64,000 nucleotides of DNA from Pusillimonas noertemannii. Lineage in GTDB: Bacteria > Pseudomonadota > Gammaproteobacteria > Burkholderiales > Burkholderiaceae_B. Where the stretch lies: NCBI RefSeq assembly GCF_003096595.1, contig NZ_QEKO01000001.1, forward strand, positions 248,001-312,000, written 5' to 3'. The notes under the pieces are model-generated. The model saw nothing but the letters and a program-made list of their open reading frames with translations. It made no database searches and was not told where the DNA came from. A program made the position numbers and the translations under genes. Positions within the stretch are counted from its first letter, which is position 1; each line of letters begins with the position of its first letter. Of this stretch, positions 18,143-27,916 are shown piece by piece.

Positions 18143-19315
18143 TTAGGCCTGGGGGCTAGAGTAAAAACTCTTCAGCAGGCTGTGGAAAATGTAATGAAGT
18201 GTGGGTGGAATCCAAAGAAGAATCCAGAACCCCATCGAGGAGAAATATGCATCCTCAAATACCGACATCATTAGAGGATATAGAGATAAGGAGAAAAAAT
18301 ACCATACAGTGGGAGAGCTGCTGTAGGTCTGCAGGCGAAATAAATAACTATGAAAAATCCCTAGGAGGCTCATGATCGTGGCTACGCCCAGCGCTCCAAG
18401 ATCATTGTGTATCGGGTATAAAATAGTGTAAGTGTTGCAAAATACAGGCACTTCCGTAAAAGGGTAAAGCGGAGGTTTTGCCGGTATATGAAAGTCCAAG
18501 ATAGTATTGATGAGGTTTCTTAAGGGGTTCGGAATGAGCAAGCCATTGTCGAAATATTGGTTTCCTGAAACGATATAGTCGTTAAAGCATCCAAGGCTAC
18601 TCAGTAAATATACCTTTGCATTCCACTCCAACATTCCAAGAATAGTATCTGCGCTTTCAGCCCCCTTTTTGAAAATTAAAGCTAGCAAAAAGAATATACA
18701 GACGAACCCAATTCCAGCCGTTAGCACCGTTCGAATCGATACTATGCGCTGCCGATAGAATAGCGTGATAGTGCTGATGAAGAACAGCAGGAGGTATAGT
18801 CTCCCTGTGGTGGCAACGGCTGAGAGAAGCCCAACCAAGAATATTAGCGCTATTACCCAACGTGAAAAACGGCGGGCATACGCAAGTAAATAAATACAAA
18901 GCCCGACACCGAAATAGAACACTCGTAACGGGCCTGAGAAGTCGCGTGGACCTAAAAAATCTAAAATAACCGCGAGTCTAATGGAGGACGGAGTCAAATT
19001 ATGATCTGTTGCAACAGATAAGGCGTGGAGAAATTCAAGCCCACTAAGACACGCAACCGCGATATAAATCGGAAACACGAGCGTCGCGAAGAGACGTATT
19101 GAATCGAGGCCGAACTTATCGAGAGACTCGCGCTTGATTGACACTACAGGAATGTGGGAGCCAACGGTCCCACCAATGAAAAATGCTACTACAGCGAGGA
19201 GTACAAGAGCCCAAGTTGTTGTCGCAAATTGGTCAAATCCCGCCCCCAAGATGAAATAACCGAGCCCTTGCGCAGTCCAAAGGAAGATGAATAGAAAGCG
19301 TGGCTCAAACAACAC
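18143..19315 (-). CDS. wzy: O-antigen polymerase Wzy
   Basis: A 390-residue membrane protein with about ten to twelve hydrophobic segments and little sequence similarity to anything beyond its topology, as is usual for Wzy. It shows a long periplasmic loop near residues 240-310 (NPLRNLINTILDFHIPAKPP) and the short ILYPIHNDLGALGVA motif before the last helices. Wzy polymerises undecaprenyl-linked repeat units in the periplasm. It begins at a GTG one base after the wzx stop, so the pair is translationally coupled, which is the classic Wzx-Wzy arrangement and supports the call. The identification rests on topology and context. Confidence 0.8.
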   Translation of the reverse strand: MLFEPRFLFIFLWTAQGLGYFILGAGFDQFATTTWALVLLAVVAFFIGGTVGSHIPVVSIKRESLDKFGLDSIRLFATLVFPIYIAVACLSGLEFLHALSVATDHNLTPSSIRLAVILDFLGPRDFSGPLRVFYFGVGLCIYLLAYARRFSRWVIALIFLVGLLSAVATTGRLYLLLFFISTITLFYRQRIVSIRTVLTAGIGFVCIFFLLALIFKKGAESADTILGMLEWNAKVYLLSSLGCFNDYIVSGNQYFDNGLLIPNPLRNLINTILDFHIPAKPPLYPFTEVPVFCNTYTILYPIHNDLGALGVATIMSLLGIFHSYLFRLQTYSSSPTVWYFFSLSLYPLMMSVFEDAYFSSMGFWILLWIPPTLHYIFHSLLKSFYSSPQA

Positions 19316-19316
19316 C

Positions 19317-20582
19317 TCATTTTCTCCGACTGTGTAAATAGAAAAGGCCCAGGCAGTCGATGAGAGCTCTTAAAGCCCATCCAATTGCTGCCCCTTCCAA
19401 TCCAATAGTCTTGATCGAATAATATAATAGGGGTACGTATATAAGTAGTTCAGCGACATGCAATATAGCGGTTGGCCGAGCTAGGCCTCGAGAATGTAGC
19501 GCGGTAAATGGAATGTAGGCTATACCATTTATAAATACTCCCGCCGCCAAAATGGCAGCGATCCTCCATGACTTGTCTGCGAACTCCGTGGAGATAAAAT
19601 ATTCCATGAGCGGATACGAGACTAAACTTGCCGCGACACAAATGGTGCCCATTAGTGCTGCGGTTACTATCAAGCCTTGGTGGTAAGTGCGTTTGGCAGT
19701 GGCTGAATCGTTTAAATGGTGTTTAGCCAGACGAGGTAGCAGAGCTGAGCCGATCGCCGCTGGTAGGATTAGGAGCCTGGCTAAGAATTCAAACGGAAGC
19801 GTGTAATAAGCAACAACACCTGCGCCTAAGAGAAAAGAAATTATAAATCTGTCTATATTTACTAGAATAGGACTAATTAGATTGCTAACAGTCATCCACG
19901 TGCCGAAAGAGAATAAGCGCTTAAGCATTTCTCGATTGGTGCGCGTGAAAAAAAAATTTCCGCTCGGTAGCCTTAGTGCAAGTAGAAGGTATATAACACA
20001 GCTCAATAACCGTGCCGATATGAGTAAAACGGTGACTCCAACTAAATTTGGCCCAAACACAAAGATGCCTAGTGCCGGAAAGAGGAATATTGAAACACCG
20101 AGAAAGATCTTAGCTAAATTACTAGAAAAAAACCTTTCATAGGCTTCCAGCGCTCCTCGAAAGCTCGAGCTTAACGTGGCGAGAGGAATGCCGGCTGCAG
20201 CAATGAGTAGACTATTAAATGTTTCGCGCTGGAACTCTACAGAGACATTCAGAACTGTGTACGCCAGAGGGTAAGCTGTCACTAGCAGCAACACGGAGCC
20301 AGCGAGCCCTGTGAACAAAGTGAGTAGAACCCCTAGTTTTATGATCCCCGGGACTTCTTCTTTGTTGCCGCCAATTAGCGATTGTGCAACTTGCTGTGTG
20401 AGCGCTCGCCCCATGCCGAGGTCGAAGAGGCTGAAATAACCAATGACCGCCCACAATAGAGTTAGGATGCCGAAGCGCTCTACCCCCAACTTGCTCGTCA
20501 TATAAGGAATAGTCGCCGCGCCGACCAGTAAAGGTAGGCCTGCGCCAGTAAGATTCCATATCGTATTTCTACTCAGCGACAT
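19317..20582 (-). CDS. wzx: O-antigen flippase Wzx
   Basis: A 421-residue polytopic protein of the polysaccharide exporter (MATE/MVF-like) family, with about 12 membrane helices. It opens MSLSRNTIWNLTGAGLPLLVG and carries FGILTLLWAVIGYFSLFDLG, the region conserved near helix 2 of PST flippases. Wzx moves undecaprenyl-pyrophosphate-linked O-units across the inner membrane for Wzy to polymerise. It lies between rfbC and wzy in the leftward operon. Confidence 0.93.
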   Translation of the reverse strand: MSLSRNTIWNLTGAGLPLLVGAATIPYMTSKLGVERFGILTLLWAVIGYFSLFDLGMGRALTQQVAQSLIGGNKEEVPGIIKLGVLLTLFTGLAGSVLLLVTAYPLAYTVLNVSVEFQRETFNSLLIAAAGIPLATLSSSFRGALEAYERFFSSNLAKIFLGVSIFLFPALGIFVFGPNLVGVTVLLISARLLSCVIYLLLALRLPSGNFFFTRTNREMLKRLFSFGTWMTVSNLISPILVNIDRFIISFLLGAGVVAYYTLPFEFLARLLILPAAIGSALLPRLAKHHLNDSATAKRTYHQGLIVTAALMGTICVAASLVSYPLMEYFISTEFADKSWRIAAILAAGVFINGIAYIPFTALHSRGLARPTAILHVAELLIYVPLLYYSIKTIGLEGAAIGWALRALIDCLGLFYLHSRRK

Positions 20583-20660
20583 TCGTTCCCCACTGACATC
20601 GGAGACTTCTTAAGTTCGCTTTTTATCGGTTTCATTTCGAGGAAAAGAGAAATGGATTGA

Positions 20661-21206
20661 CTATGAGAAGATATCCGCCGTAGCCAAGGGGGGGGCCATT
20701 CCATCTTTTTCTGAGAGGATGATGTCGTCCATAATTGGCCATTGGATCCCAATCTGAGGGTCATTCCACAGGACACTCCTCTCATACTCAGGCGCCCAAT
20801 AGTCCGTCGTCTTGTACAGAAATTCTGCAGAATCACTTAATACTTGGAAGCCGTGAGCGAATCCGGGGGGAATCCAGAACTGATGCTTGTTCTCGTCAGA
20901 CAAAATAGTACCGAACCATTTGCCAAATGTCCTGGAACTACGCCTGAGATCTACCGCGACGTCGAATACTTCTCCTTTTACAACCCGCACCAACTTGCCT
21001 TGAGCTTGCCGAATTTGATAATGGAGGCCCCTTATCACACCTCGGGACGACTGAGAGTGGTTGTCCTGTACAAAGCTAATCGATGCGCCCACATGTTTCT
21101 CGAACGATCGTTGATTAAAACTTTCAAAAAAAAACCCGCGATGATCTCCGTGTACTTTTGGAACAAAGATTAATGCATCAGCTAACGGAGTATTCAAAAC
21201 ATTCAT
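20661..21206 (-). CDS. rfbC: dTDP-4-dehydrorhamnose 3,5-epimerase
   Basis: Third step of dTDP-L-rhamnose synthesis. The 181-residue cupin has the expected catalytic pair: the histidine in RGLHYQI and the tyrosine in YKTTDYWAPEYERS, with GEVFDVAVDLRRSS and WIPPGFAHGFQVLSD in between. A longer upstream frame overlaps rfbA. The ATG at 21206 is preferred because AAGGAA lies about ten bases upstream and the family begins at this point. It follows the rfbA stop by two bases. Confidence 0.97.
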   Translation of the reverse strand: MNVLNTPLADALIFVPKVHGDHRGFFFESFNQRSFEKHVGASISFVQDNHSQSSRGVIRGLHYQIRQAQGKLVRVVKGEVFDVAVDLRRSSRTFGKWFGTILSDENKHQFWIPPGFAHGFQVLSDSAEFLYKTTDYWAPEYERSVLWNDPQIGIQWPIMDDIILSEKDGMAPPLATADIFS

Positions 21207-21208
21207 AA

Positions 21209-22096
21209 TTAAGCGTTCCTTTTCAAGAGTCCCAAGAGAAACTGCCCATATCCGGTTTTGCTCAGACCTTGTGCTTGGGACTCGAGTTGGTTGTCCGTAA
21301 TCCAGCCTGCGCGCCAAGCGATCTCTTCTAGGCATGCGACTTTTAATCCTTGACGATGCTCAATCGTATGGACAAATTGACCTGCTTCCAGTAATGATTC
21401 ATGAGTCCCTGTGTCCAACCAGGCAAATCCGCGTCCCAACAACTCCACGTTTAATTCGTCTTGCAGGAGATAATGCTTGTTGACATCCGTAATCTCGAGT
21501 TCGCCCCGCGAGGACGGTCGAATAGTTTTTGCTATATCAACCACCTGTTCGTCGTAAAAATAGAGTCCTGTGACAGCGTAATTTGATTTTGGAGTAGTAG
21601 GTTTTTCTTCGAGGCTCTTTACCCTACCGCTCTCATCGAATTCGACGACGCCAAAGCGCTCTGGATCCCGGACATGGTACCCAAATATACTGGCCCCAGA
21701 TACGCGCTCATTGGCGGAAGCTAGCCGGGCTGAAAAGTTTTGCCCATAGAAAATGTTATCTCCAAGAATGAGGCAACTGGGAAATCCATTAATAAACTTT
21801 TCTCCTATAAGGAACGCTTGCGCCAATCCGTCTGGTGACGGTTGCTCCGCATATGTAATATTGAGACCGAACCGATGTCCATCGCCTAATAAATTCACAT
21901 AACCGTTCAGATCGCTCGGTGTTGAGATAATTAAAACCTCTTGAATACCTGCAAGCATGAGCACAGACAAGGGATAGTAAATCATGGGTTTGTCATAGAT
22001 GGGCAACAGTTGTTTAGATACCCCCAAGGTGATGGGATGAAGCCGAGTGCCCGAGCCACCTGCAAGAATCAAGCCTTTTCGATTGTTGATGCTCAT
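21209..22096 (-). CDS. rfbA: Glucose-1-phosphate thymidylyltransferase
   Basis: Makes dTDP-glucose from dTTP and glucose-1-phosphate, the first step of the dTDP-L-rhamnose pathway. The 295-residue protein opens with the nucleotidyltransferase signature [15 protein letters not shown] and continues with [29 protein letters not shown] and [18 protein letters not shown], all diagnostic of RmlA. Length is normal. It lies between rfbD and rfbC with two-base gaps, part of a tight operon. Confidence 0.97.
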   Translation of the reverse strand: MSINNRKGLILAGGSGTRLHPITLGVSKQLLPIYDKPMIYYPLSVLMLAGIQEVLIISTPSDLNGYVNLLGDGHRFGLNITYAEQPSPDGLAQAFLIGEKFINGFPSCLILGDNIFYGQNFSARLASANERVSGASIFGYHVRDPERFGVVEFDESGRVKSLEEKPTTPKSNYAVTGLYFYDEQVVDIAKTIRPSSRGELEITDVNKHYLLQDELNVELLGRGFAWLDTGTHESLLEAGQFVHTIEHRQGLKVACLEEIAWRAGWITDNQLESQAQGLSKTGYGQFLLGLLKRNA

Positions 22097-22098
22097 TT

Positions 22099-22980
22099 CT
22101 ATAAAATCTCAGTCAGTAAACGCGAAACTCCGTCTTGCCAGTGCGGAAGCTGGAGCGAAAAAGTCTTCTGCAAGCGTTGTGTATTTAAGCGTGAATTCAG
22201 AGGACGTAGTGCCTCTGTAGGATACTCATTCGTCGTAGTAGGATTAAGTTGGGTTGTTACGCGCCGATCACTATTCGTACGCGCGTAGTCGATAATAAAG
22301 CGTGCGTATTCGTACCAAGAAACTTCGCCTGCAGCCGTTAGATGGTAAGTGCCATTTGATATCGAACGATTTGCTGATGTATGCAGAATGAATGCCGTGA
22401 CATCTGCGATAAGTTCCGCGCCTGTCGGCGCGCCGAATTGGTCATTGATTACGCGCAGCTCCTCTTTCTCTTCCGCTAGCCTCAAAATTGTTTTCGCGAA
22501 ATTACTTCCTAAAGCGCCATAAACCCAGCTGGTACGTAGAATTACGTATCGGGCAGAGCTACTCTTTACTTCTTCCTCCCCTAGCAATTTCGTGAGGCCA
22601 TATACATTTAAGGGGCTCGTAGGGGCGTCTTCTGTACGAGGCAGGGAACCAGTCCCGTCAAAAACATAATCGGTTGAGTAATGAATCAATAGAGCATCTA
22701 TACGTGCTGCTTCACGTGCCAAGACGCCCGGTGCGAGGGCATTTACCTTATGAGCTAAGTCATATTCTCGTTCTGCTCTATCAACCGCAGTGTATGCGGC
22801 TGCATTTATGATAACGTCCGGCGAGATAGCGCGAACGGTAGTTGCTAGTCCAGACAAATCCGTCAAGTCGCCACAGGTAGGGGAAGATCGATCTAACGCA
22901 ATCACTGGGCCTAAAGGTGCAAGTGATCGTTGCAATTCCCAGCCAACTTGCCCGTTCTTTCCCAATAATAGTATTTTCAT
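22099..22980 (-). CDS. rfbD: dTDP-4-dehydrorhamnose reductase
   Basis: Last step of dTDP-L-rhamnose synthesis, NAD(P)H-dependent reduction at C4. The 293-residue SDR protein opens [20 protein letters not shown], then has the [13 protein letters not shown] motif, STDYVFDG, and the catalytic [10 protein letters not shown] (Tyr-x-x-x-Lys). Its ATG overlaps the rfbB stop codon (ATGA). Length and motifs are normal. Confidence 0.97.
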   Translation of the reverse strand: MKILLLGKNGQVGWELQRSLAPLGPVIALDRSSPTCGDLTDLSGLATTVRAISPDVIINAAAYTAVDRAEREYDLAHKVNALAPGVLAREAARIDALLIHYSTDYVFDGTGSLPRTEDAPTSPLNVYGLTKLLGEEEVKSSSARYVILRTSWVYGALGSNFAKTILRLAEEKEELRVINDQFGAPTGAELIADVTAFILHTSANRSISNGTYHLTAAGEVSWYEYARFIIDYARTNSDRRVTTQLNPTTTNEYPTEALRPLNSRLNTQRLQKTFSLQLPHWQDGVSRLLTEIL

Positions 22981-24059
22981 TCGGCAGAGCCCCGAGATGC
23001 GTAATTATTAATCAGCCACTGTGTGTATGAACCATCTTTCACGTTCTGAACCCAAGCGGAATTACATAAGTACCATTCGACTGTCTTTCGAATCCCCGTC
23101 TCAAATGTTTCTTGCGGGGTCCAGCCCAGATCGCGTTGTATTTTCGTGGCGTCAATGGCATATCTCACGTCATGCCCAGGCCTATCTTTGACATAGACAA
23201 TTAAGTCAGCGTATTTAGAAGATTCTGTAGATCGTCGGGGAGCTAATTCATCCAATAATGCGCAAATCGTATTGACCACATCAATGTTGCGTTTTTCATT
23301 ATGCCCGCCAATATTATATGTCTCCCCCACCTGGCCTTCGGTTACGACAGTATGGAGTGCACGGGCATGATCCTCAACATATAGCCAGTCTCTCACTTGA
23401 TGTCCATCGCCGTATACAGGTAGTTCTTTCCCCTCCAGCGCATTGAGTATGACCAAGGGGATCAACTTTTCGGGAAAGTGGTATGGTCCGTAGTTATTTG
23501 AACAGTTCGTAATTAGTATGGGGAGCCCGTATGTTCTGTGCCATGCGCGTACTAAGTGATCGGAACTCGCTTTACTGGCTGAGTAAGGTGAGCTTGGCGC
23601 ATATGGTGTGCTTTCCACGAAGAGTGTGTGGGCATCCTCCAGATCTCCATAGACTTCGTCCGTTGAAACGTGATGAAAGCGGAAAACTCGTTTCCTTTCT
23701 GCATTCATTTGAAGCCAGTAATAACGGGCAGCTTCTAATAAGGTGTATGTTCCGAGGATATTTGTCTCTATAAACGCCGCCGGACCACTGATAGATCTAT
23801 CGACGTGAGACTCGGCTGCTAGATGCATGATCACATCAGGTTGGTGTCGCCTTAGCAGTTCGTCCATCTTCGCGCGGTCACAGATATCTGCGTGCTCAAA
23901 CGTGTAGCGTTCGTCCTGCGCTACAGAGGCTATCGATTCCAGATTGCCCGCGTAGGTAAGTTTATCGACATTCACTACAAAGTCTTTGGTATTGGCAATA
24001 ATGTGCCGAATTAGAGCAGAGCCGATAAAGCCAGCTCCTCCAGTTACTAAAATTTTCAT
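22977..24059 (-). CDS. rfbB: dTDP-glucose 4,6-dehydratase
   Basis: Converts dTDP-glucose to dTDP-4-keto-6-deoxyglucose. The ATG at 24059 is chosen because the NAD-binding [17 protein letters not shown] begins there and GAGGAC lies just upstream; a longer frame adds 12 unlikely residues. Further motifs are [22 protein letters not shown] and [15 protein letters not shown] with the catalytic Tyr-x-x-x-Lys. The resulting length of 360 residues is normal. It is the first of the four rhamnose genes, in the order rfbBDAC, about 210 bases after wzz. Confidence 0.97.
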   Translation of the reverse strand: MKILVTGGAGFIGSALIRHIIANTKDFVVNVDKLTYAGNLESIASVAQDERYTFEHADICDRAKMDELLRRHQPDVIMHLAAESHVDRSISGPAAFIETNILGTYTLLEAARYYWLQMNAERKRVFRFHHVSTDEVYGDLEDAHTLFVESTPYAPSSPYSASKASSDHLVRAWHRTYGLPILITNCSNNYGPYHFPEKLIPLVILNALEGKELPVYGDGHQVRDWLYVEDHARALHTVVTEGQVGETYNIGGHNEKRNIDVVNTICALLDELAPRRSTESSKYADLIVYVKDRPGHDVRYAIDATKIQRDLGWTPQETFETGIRKTVEWYLCNSAWVQNVKDGSYTQWLINNYASRGSAE

Positions 24060-24267
24060 TAAGTCCTCATTTGAACAAAAGCGACTACCGTGCATATAAG
24101 AGGCTAACGCTTAGACTAACGTTCATATATTTAATTTAATCGACGTTATATTGGCATTGCCGCATGCGCACTCAATCCGTGGAACGGTACAGGCTTTAAG
24201 CAAAAAGCCGCGTGACGCACAATTAACACATCAAGGCAAATCTACCGAAGTATATTTGGGTGCCAAT

Positions 24268-25362
24268 TTATTTAGAGTCGCGTACTAAGCGAAAAACTAG
24301 CGCAATAAATATGCCTAGCACAGCTCCTAGGATTAAGCCGAGGGCTATGAGTAGAGCCTTTTGCGGTTTAAATGGTTCTTGGGGTTCAATCGCCTCCCTG
24401 TCGATCATAGCAACGGAAAGAAGTGTGGGGTTTAAGTCAACATCACGAATTAGCGCCAATTTTTTAAGTAAGTTCGGAAGCTCGGTAATATAAGCATCGT
24501 CGCTTTCCCGATGCTTTAATTGTTCAAGTTCCGAGCGTAATGCTTTGGATCCCCGCATATAAAGAGCGTTTCCATTCATAAGCGTCTCAGATTCAGTTCG
24601 ATTCCCAATCGTTACTACAGGTGCCCCCAAGGGGGGGTCGACGAGTCCAATAGACTCCGCGATGGTCAAAGCCTCTTCCAGTCTAATAATGCGATTTCTT
24701 TTTGTTGTCGTGGCAATTTCACGTAGTGTCGATATTTGGTTTTCCAGGCTCTGTTCCCGTATTTTCAGCTGACTAGCAAGGCCGCTTAACAAATCTTCCC
24801 GGGCGGACTGGATTGCTAATTCGACATAGCTATCAGCCCATTTGGCAATTACTTTAGGATTATGCCCCTCTAAAGTTAATCGTGCTTCATAGTCATTATC
24901 TCGAAGATTTGGTAATTCAACATTGAGTTGTCTGGTAAGCCGCTTCCAAGCCCGTTCCTTATCGCCTTCAGTGGCATTTTTTGCTTGGGCAGGGAGATAA
25001 TACTGATCGAAGAAAAGTTGACGAATCGTATTGGAGTTTAAATAGCGCAAGAAGACTTTATATGCTTCCGTTGAGGTTAACGGCTCGATACCGGGAGAAG
25101 CCACCCCATCCACCGTGCCACTAATAGCCACTCCCGTAAGCTGACTGGCTAGGTTATAACTTGCTAGACCACTGGGAGAGGGAGGTAATATCTGCACCGC
25201 AGTCTGATATATAGGAGGTGTCAAAAATGCATACAAAGCTGTCGCACCCGTGACGAGTACTATTACGAGCGCGATGAGTGCCTTCGAAGCATATAATGTT
25301 CTAAAGAAGCCGCGTAAATCGATTTCTTTAAGGGAATTGGAAGCGTCGCTGTTTACTGCCAC
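24268..25362 (-). CDS. wzz: O-antigen chain-length determinant Wzz
   Basis: The 364-residue protein has the two-helix topology of polysaccharide co-polymerases: a first membrane helix at about residues 29-50, a long periplasmic part with coiled-coil stretches (about 170-215), and a second helix near the C-terminus after EPQEPFKPQKAL, the proline-rich segment typical of Wzz. It sets the modal length of the polymer made by Wzy. The start is a GTG with GGAG six bases upstream. It heads the leftward O-antigen gene block, and the promoter should lie in 25363-25490. Confidence 0.9.
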   Translation of the reverse strand: MAVNSDASNSLKEIDLRGFFRTLYASKALIALVIVLVTGATALYAFLTPPIYQTAVQILPPSPSGLASYNLASQLTGVAISGTVDGVASPGIEPLTSTEAYKVFLRYLNSNTIRQLFFDQYYLPAQAKNATEGDKERAWKRLTRQLNVELPNLRDNDYEARLTLEGHNPKVIAKWADSYVELAIQSAREDLLSGLASQLKIREQSLENQISTLREIATTTKRNRIIRLEEALTIAESIGLVDPPLGAPVVTIGNRTESETLMNGNALYMRGSKALRSELEQLKHRESDDAYITELPNLLKKLALIRDVDLNPTLLSVAMIDREAIEPQEPFKPQKALLIALGLILGAVLGIFIALVFRLVRDSK

Positions 25363-25496
25363 GGAATACTCCAGAAACTCTATGTGAAAGCTCGGCGGGA
25401 GGTATCGCCTAGCGAAATGGTGTCAATTATACGAAGTTGAAATTTGTGGGCTACCTTCGAAGTGTACTGGATGTGTCGAATTGAAATTCCTTTACG

Positions 25497-25688
25497 TTGT
25501 CAACGAAACTTGAATGTGACTCACTTTTCAACTTAGCATTCGAGCATGTGTCTCCAGAATTTCTTTCTTTGTTAGAGTTTCGTCAATTCAACGACGATGA
25601 GGTGGTATTACTCATCCTCGTGTACACCAAGGCTGAGCGGGAAACAGTGTCAGTCATAGACATTCAGCATGTGTGTGGGAAATCGTGA
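25497..25688 (+). pseudogene. RelE-like toxin C-terminal remnant
   Basis: The last 40 codons of this frame read DDEVVLLILVYTKAERETVS and on to a TGA at 25686-25688, a pattern that resembles the final strand and helix of RelE/HigB-type toxins ('lytiYaKxexexis'). No toxin core precedes it. The stop overlaps the GTG of the following antitoxin-like frame (GTGA), as in an intact toxin-antitoxin operon. A shorter version of the same tail exists at 29757-29818. Assigned by similarity of pattern only. Confidence 0.45.
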
Positions 25689-26014
25689 AAATCCTGAGGC
25701 AGCTTGCTATAGATAAGATTGCGGCGGCTATCGAAGCCGACGCGGGGTATGCGCTGCCAAGCCTGCGTGAATCCCTGGCCCTGGCCCAGGCCAAGGTGGA
25801 GAGCTTTGCCCAAGTGCATACGTCGGAACTCATGGTTGCGCGTCGACGCGGGCGTCCGGCAGGCAGTAAGTAGGCCGTTACGAAGGGAGCGATCAAGATC
25901 CGCTTGGATGCAGACGTGGTGACTGCGCTGCGTGCCAGCGGAAACGGCTGGCAGACTCGAATTAACGACACGCTGCGGGCGGCATTGGCTTTGAGCGGGG
26001 CGCTGGAGAAGTAG
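25685..26014 (+). pseudogene. BrnA-like antitoxin, broken by an amber codon
   Basis: This frame is homologous along its whole length to the intact gene at 29815-30138: GTG start, RRRGRPAGSK in the middle, and IKIRLDADVVTALRASG and GWQTRINDTLRAALAL at the end. At 25871-25873 it has TAG where the intact copy has CAG, which cuts the protein after RRRGRPAGSK and before the ribbon-helix-helix-like DNA-binding part. It also has a three-base insertion (LALAQ against LAQ). Without that C-terminal part it cannot work as a normal antitoxin. Confidence 0.8.
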
Positions 26015-26043
26015 GTGGGTGGGCCCCTATGGCCATCATCACT

Positions 26044-26435
26044 CCACACACTCCCTAGCCGCCTTCAACACCACCTTCATCAACGGATTCACCATCGTCT
26101 CCATCTGTTCAATAGCGCCGATCGGGTAATGTGCCGGCAGGTGTCAATCTAGCATCAAGGCTACTTTTCCAACTCGCATAGGCCACGTTCTTGGGCCGTA
26201 TGGACAGTAGCTCGGAATGGTTCAGCATCTCTATGGTGGCAAACACCGATGTCGTTTCCACATCTACTTGTGGTTCGCCTGTAGAGGCTTGCCAGCTATG
26301 AGGTCACCATGTGGTAGATGGCGCCTTGGTAGGCAAGCAGCATCCAGATGCTGCGCTGTAGCAGGGCGGCGCGTTCGGCGGGCCGGGCTTTGAGCAGCGG
26401 TGTGGCGCGTGCCGCAGACAATGGCTTGACCAACG
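26044..26435 (-). pseudogene. Decayed 3' part of a LysR gene
   Basis: The stretch aligns to 32160-32560, the 3' half of the intact LysR gene, from CACTCCCTAGCCGCC through the nearly identical block around GTATGGACAGTAGCTCGGAA to CCGCAGACAATGGCT. Several indels, including one near 26145, break the frame, and the 5' half with the HTH is absent. In both copies the LysR sequence lies downstream of an antitoxin copy and on the opposite strand, so antitoxin and LysR were duplicated together or moved as one block. Confidence 0.85.
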
Positions 26436-26726
26436 CATCTAGATACCTGGGGGGATCGAACCTTTACCGATGCTATTATCCGAGATATCGAGGGAGCGGG
26501 TGATATACAGCCTGGCCCAAACCGGTTTGTCCCGATAGCGGGGGCGGGCGGTTTGATGATGCCACCACCAACTATGACAACAATGGCAGGGTGGCGGTAT
26601 GGGGGTGGCAAGCTGCCCCTCGGTGCTTAAGATAATAATTATTCAGGCCTGACCTAGCTTGCCGAAGGCAAGTACTTGGCACGGTCACGAAATGTTCGCG
26701 GCGGTTTGCGCTCTTGGTGCGTTCTG
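26436..26726. other. Intergenic stretch with gene debris
   Basis: Homology to the LysR gene stops near 26435. One plus-strand frame near 26520-26625 reads like coding sequence (RFDDATTNYDNNGRVAVWGW) but has no start and no assigned family. An AT-rich palindromic run AATAATTATT at about 26634-26643 precedes the glycosyltransferase gene and could be part of its promoter. Confidence 0.35.
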
Positions 26727-27854
26727 ATGGCTAAAAAAATACTCATAACCGACATACATCATGGCAATGGCGGGGGCCATGTCACATATATTCTCAATCT
26801 GCTCCATGGCTTGAAGGGACGGTATGACCTGACCTTGGCCGCGCCCCCCACGGGCCGGCTCTATAAGCATGCACAGGCCATAGAGGGCATTCGGGTGCTG
26901 CCTGGTCTATATACCTCTCGTCCTCTGGCGCTTATTGTAGAAGTGCGGCGCCTAAGACGGTTCTTGAAGCATGAGCGGTTCGATGTCGTGCATGTTAATG
27001 GCGGGGCAGATCATCGTCATGTCATGTTCGCCCGGCTTGGTCTGCGCCACCGGCCGGCTATTGTCTGGACGAAGCACAATACCAATGCGGTCAGCAGTTT
27101 TGGCCATAGATTGCGGGCGGCACTGGGCACCGATATTTCCATTGCCGCTAGTGAGTTCGTAGGGCAGCAATTGCTCGCCTCTTCTTACAGCCGAAAGCCA
27201 ATTCACGTTATACGCAACGGCATCAGCCCGGCGTTCTTTTGTTCGGTCGATCCAAAAGAGCGATACCAGGCCCGGCAAGCATTGTTTGGTCCTGTGCCCG
27301 ACGATGCAGTTGTTTTTGGAAGCACCGGCGGTACGGATCTTGATAAGGGCTGGATGCTGTTGCTGCAAGCTGCTTCGACTCTTCCTGTTGAGCTTCGCGA
27401 GCGTATTCGCGTGGTCGTAGCCGGAGACCCACCTTCTGAACGGGTTATGGCACAAGTGCGGGGGTTGGGGCTTGAAGAGCGGCAGGTGGTGTTCCCGGGG
27501 CTGGTGGCGGATGTGCGCGGCATCTTGTCTGCCTGTGATGTCGGTTTCGTGCTGTCGTATCGCGAGGCTTCCTCGTATGCGTGCTGTGAAGCCATGGCGA
27601 TGGGCTTGCCCGCGCTCGTATCAAATGCAGGGGGGCTTCCCGAGAATTTGCGTGAAGGTATCGATGGCTGGGTCGTTCCAGTGGGTAATGTGCAGGCGCT
27701 TGCACAGCGCCTGCGGGCGATACTTGATGAGAGCCCGGCGGCGCTTACCGCCAAGGGTGCGTCTGCTCGGGCCAGAGTTGAGGCTCTTTTTTCTACCCGC
27801 TCTTTTTTGGAGCGTACAGAGCAGGTGTATCGTGCTGCTTGTCAGAATGTGTAG
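26727..27854 (+). CDS. Glycosyltransferase family 4 (GT-B)
   Basis: The 375-residue protein opens KKILITDIHHGNGGGHVTYI, with the Gly-rich acceptor loop of GT4 enzymes, and has TKHNTNAVSSFG. The donor half contains FGSTGGTDLDKGWMLLLQA, FPGLVADVRGILSACDVGFV and, decisively, YREASSYACCEAMAMGLPAL with the EAMAMG nucleotide-sugar-binding motif. It resembles Bordetella/Pseudomonas LPS core or O-chain transferases. It stands alone, outside the O-antigen block, between gene remnants and hipBA. An LPS core role is a guess from family and neighbourhood. Confidence 0.85.
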   Translation: MAKKILITDIHHGNGGGHVTYILNLLHGLKGRYDLTLAAPPTGRLYKHAQAIEGIRVLPGLYTSRPLALIVEVRRLRRFLKHERFDVVHVNGGADHRHVMFARLGLRHRPAIVWTKHNTNAVSSFGHRLRAALGTDISIAASEFVGQQLLASSYSRKPIHVIRNGISPAFFCSVDPKERYQARQALFGPVPDDAVVFGSTGGTDLDKGWMLLLQAASTLPVELRERIRVVVAGDPPSERVMAQVRGLGLEERQVVFPGLVADVRGILSACDVGFVLSYREASSYACCEAMAMGLPALVSNAGGLPENLREGIDGWVVPVGNVQALAQRLRAILDESPAALTAKGASARARVEALFSTRSFLERTEQVYRAACQNV

Positions 27855-27872
27855 CCGCTAATCTAATTTTAA

Positions 27873-27912
27873 GCTATTATGGACGAAATTGATTCATATT
27901 GTCCATAATAGC
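27873..27912. promoter_or_regulatory. Inverted-repeat operator upstream of hipB
   Basis: A perfect 12-base inverted repeat, GCTATTATGGAC at 27873-27884 and GTCCATAATAGC at 27901-27912, with a 16-base AT-rich spacer, lies four bases upstream of the hipB ATG. Such paired sites are what HipB-type Xre repressors bind to shut off their own operon, so this is very likely the HipB operator. The spacer may hold the -10 region. Confidence 0.75.
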
Positions 27913-27916
27913 GAAA

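Noticed and set aside
26264-26611. Minus-strand frame with Pro-rich translation
   Set aside because: Homology shows this DNA is a decayed copy of the LysR gene, and the translation has no family features.
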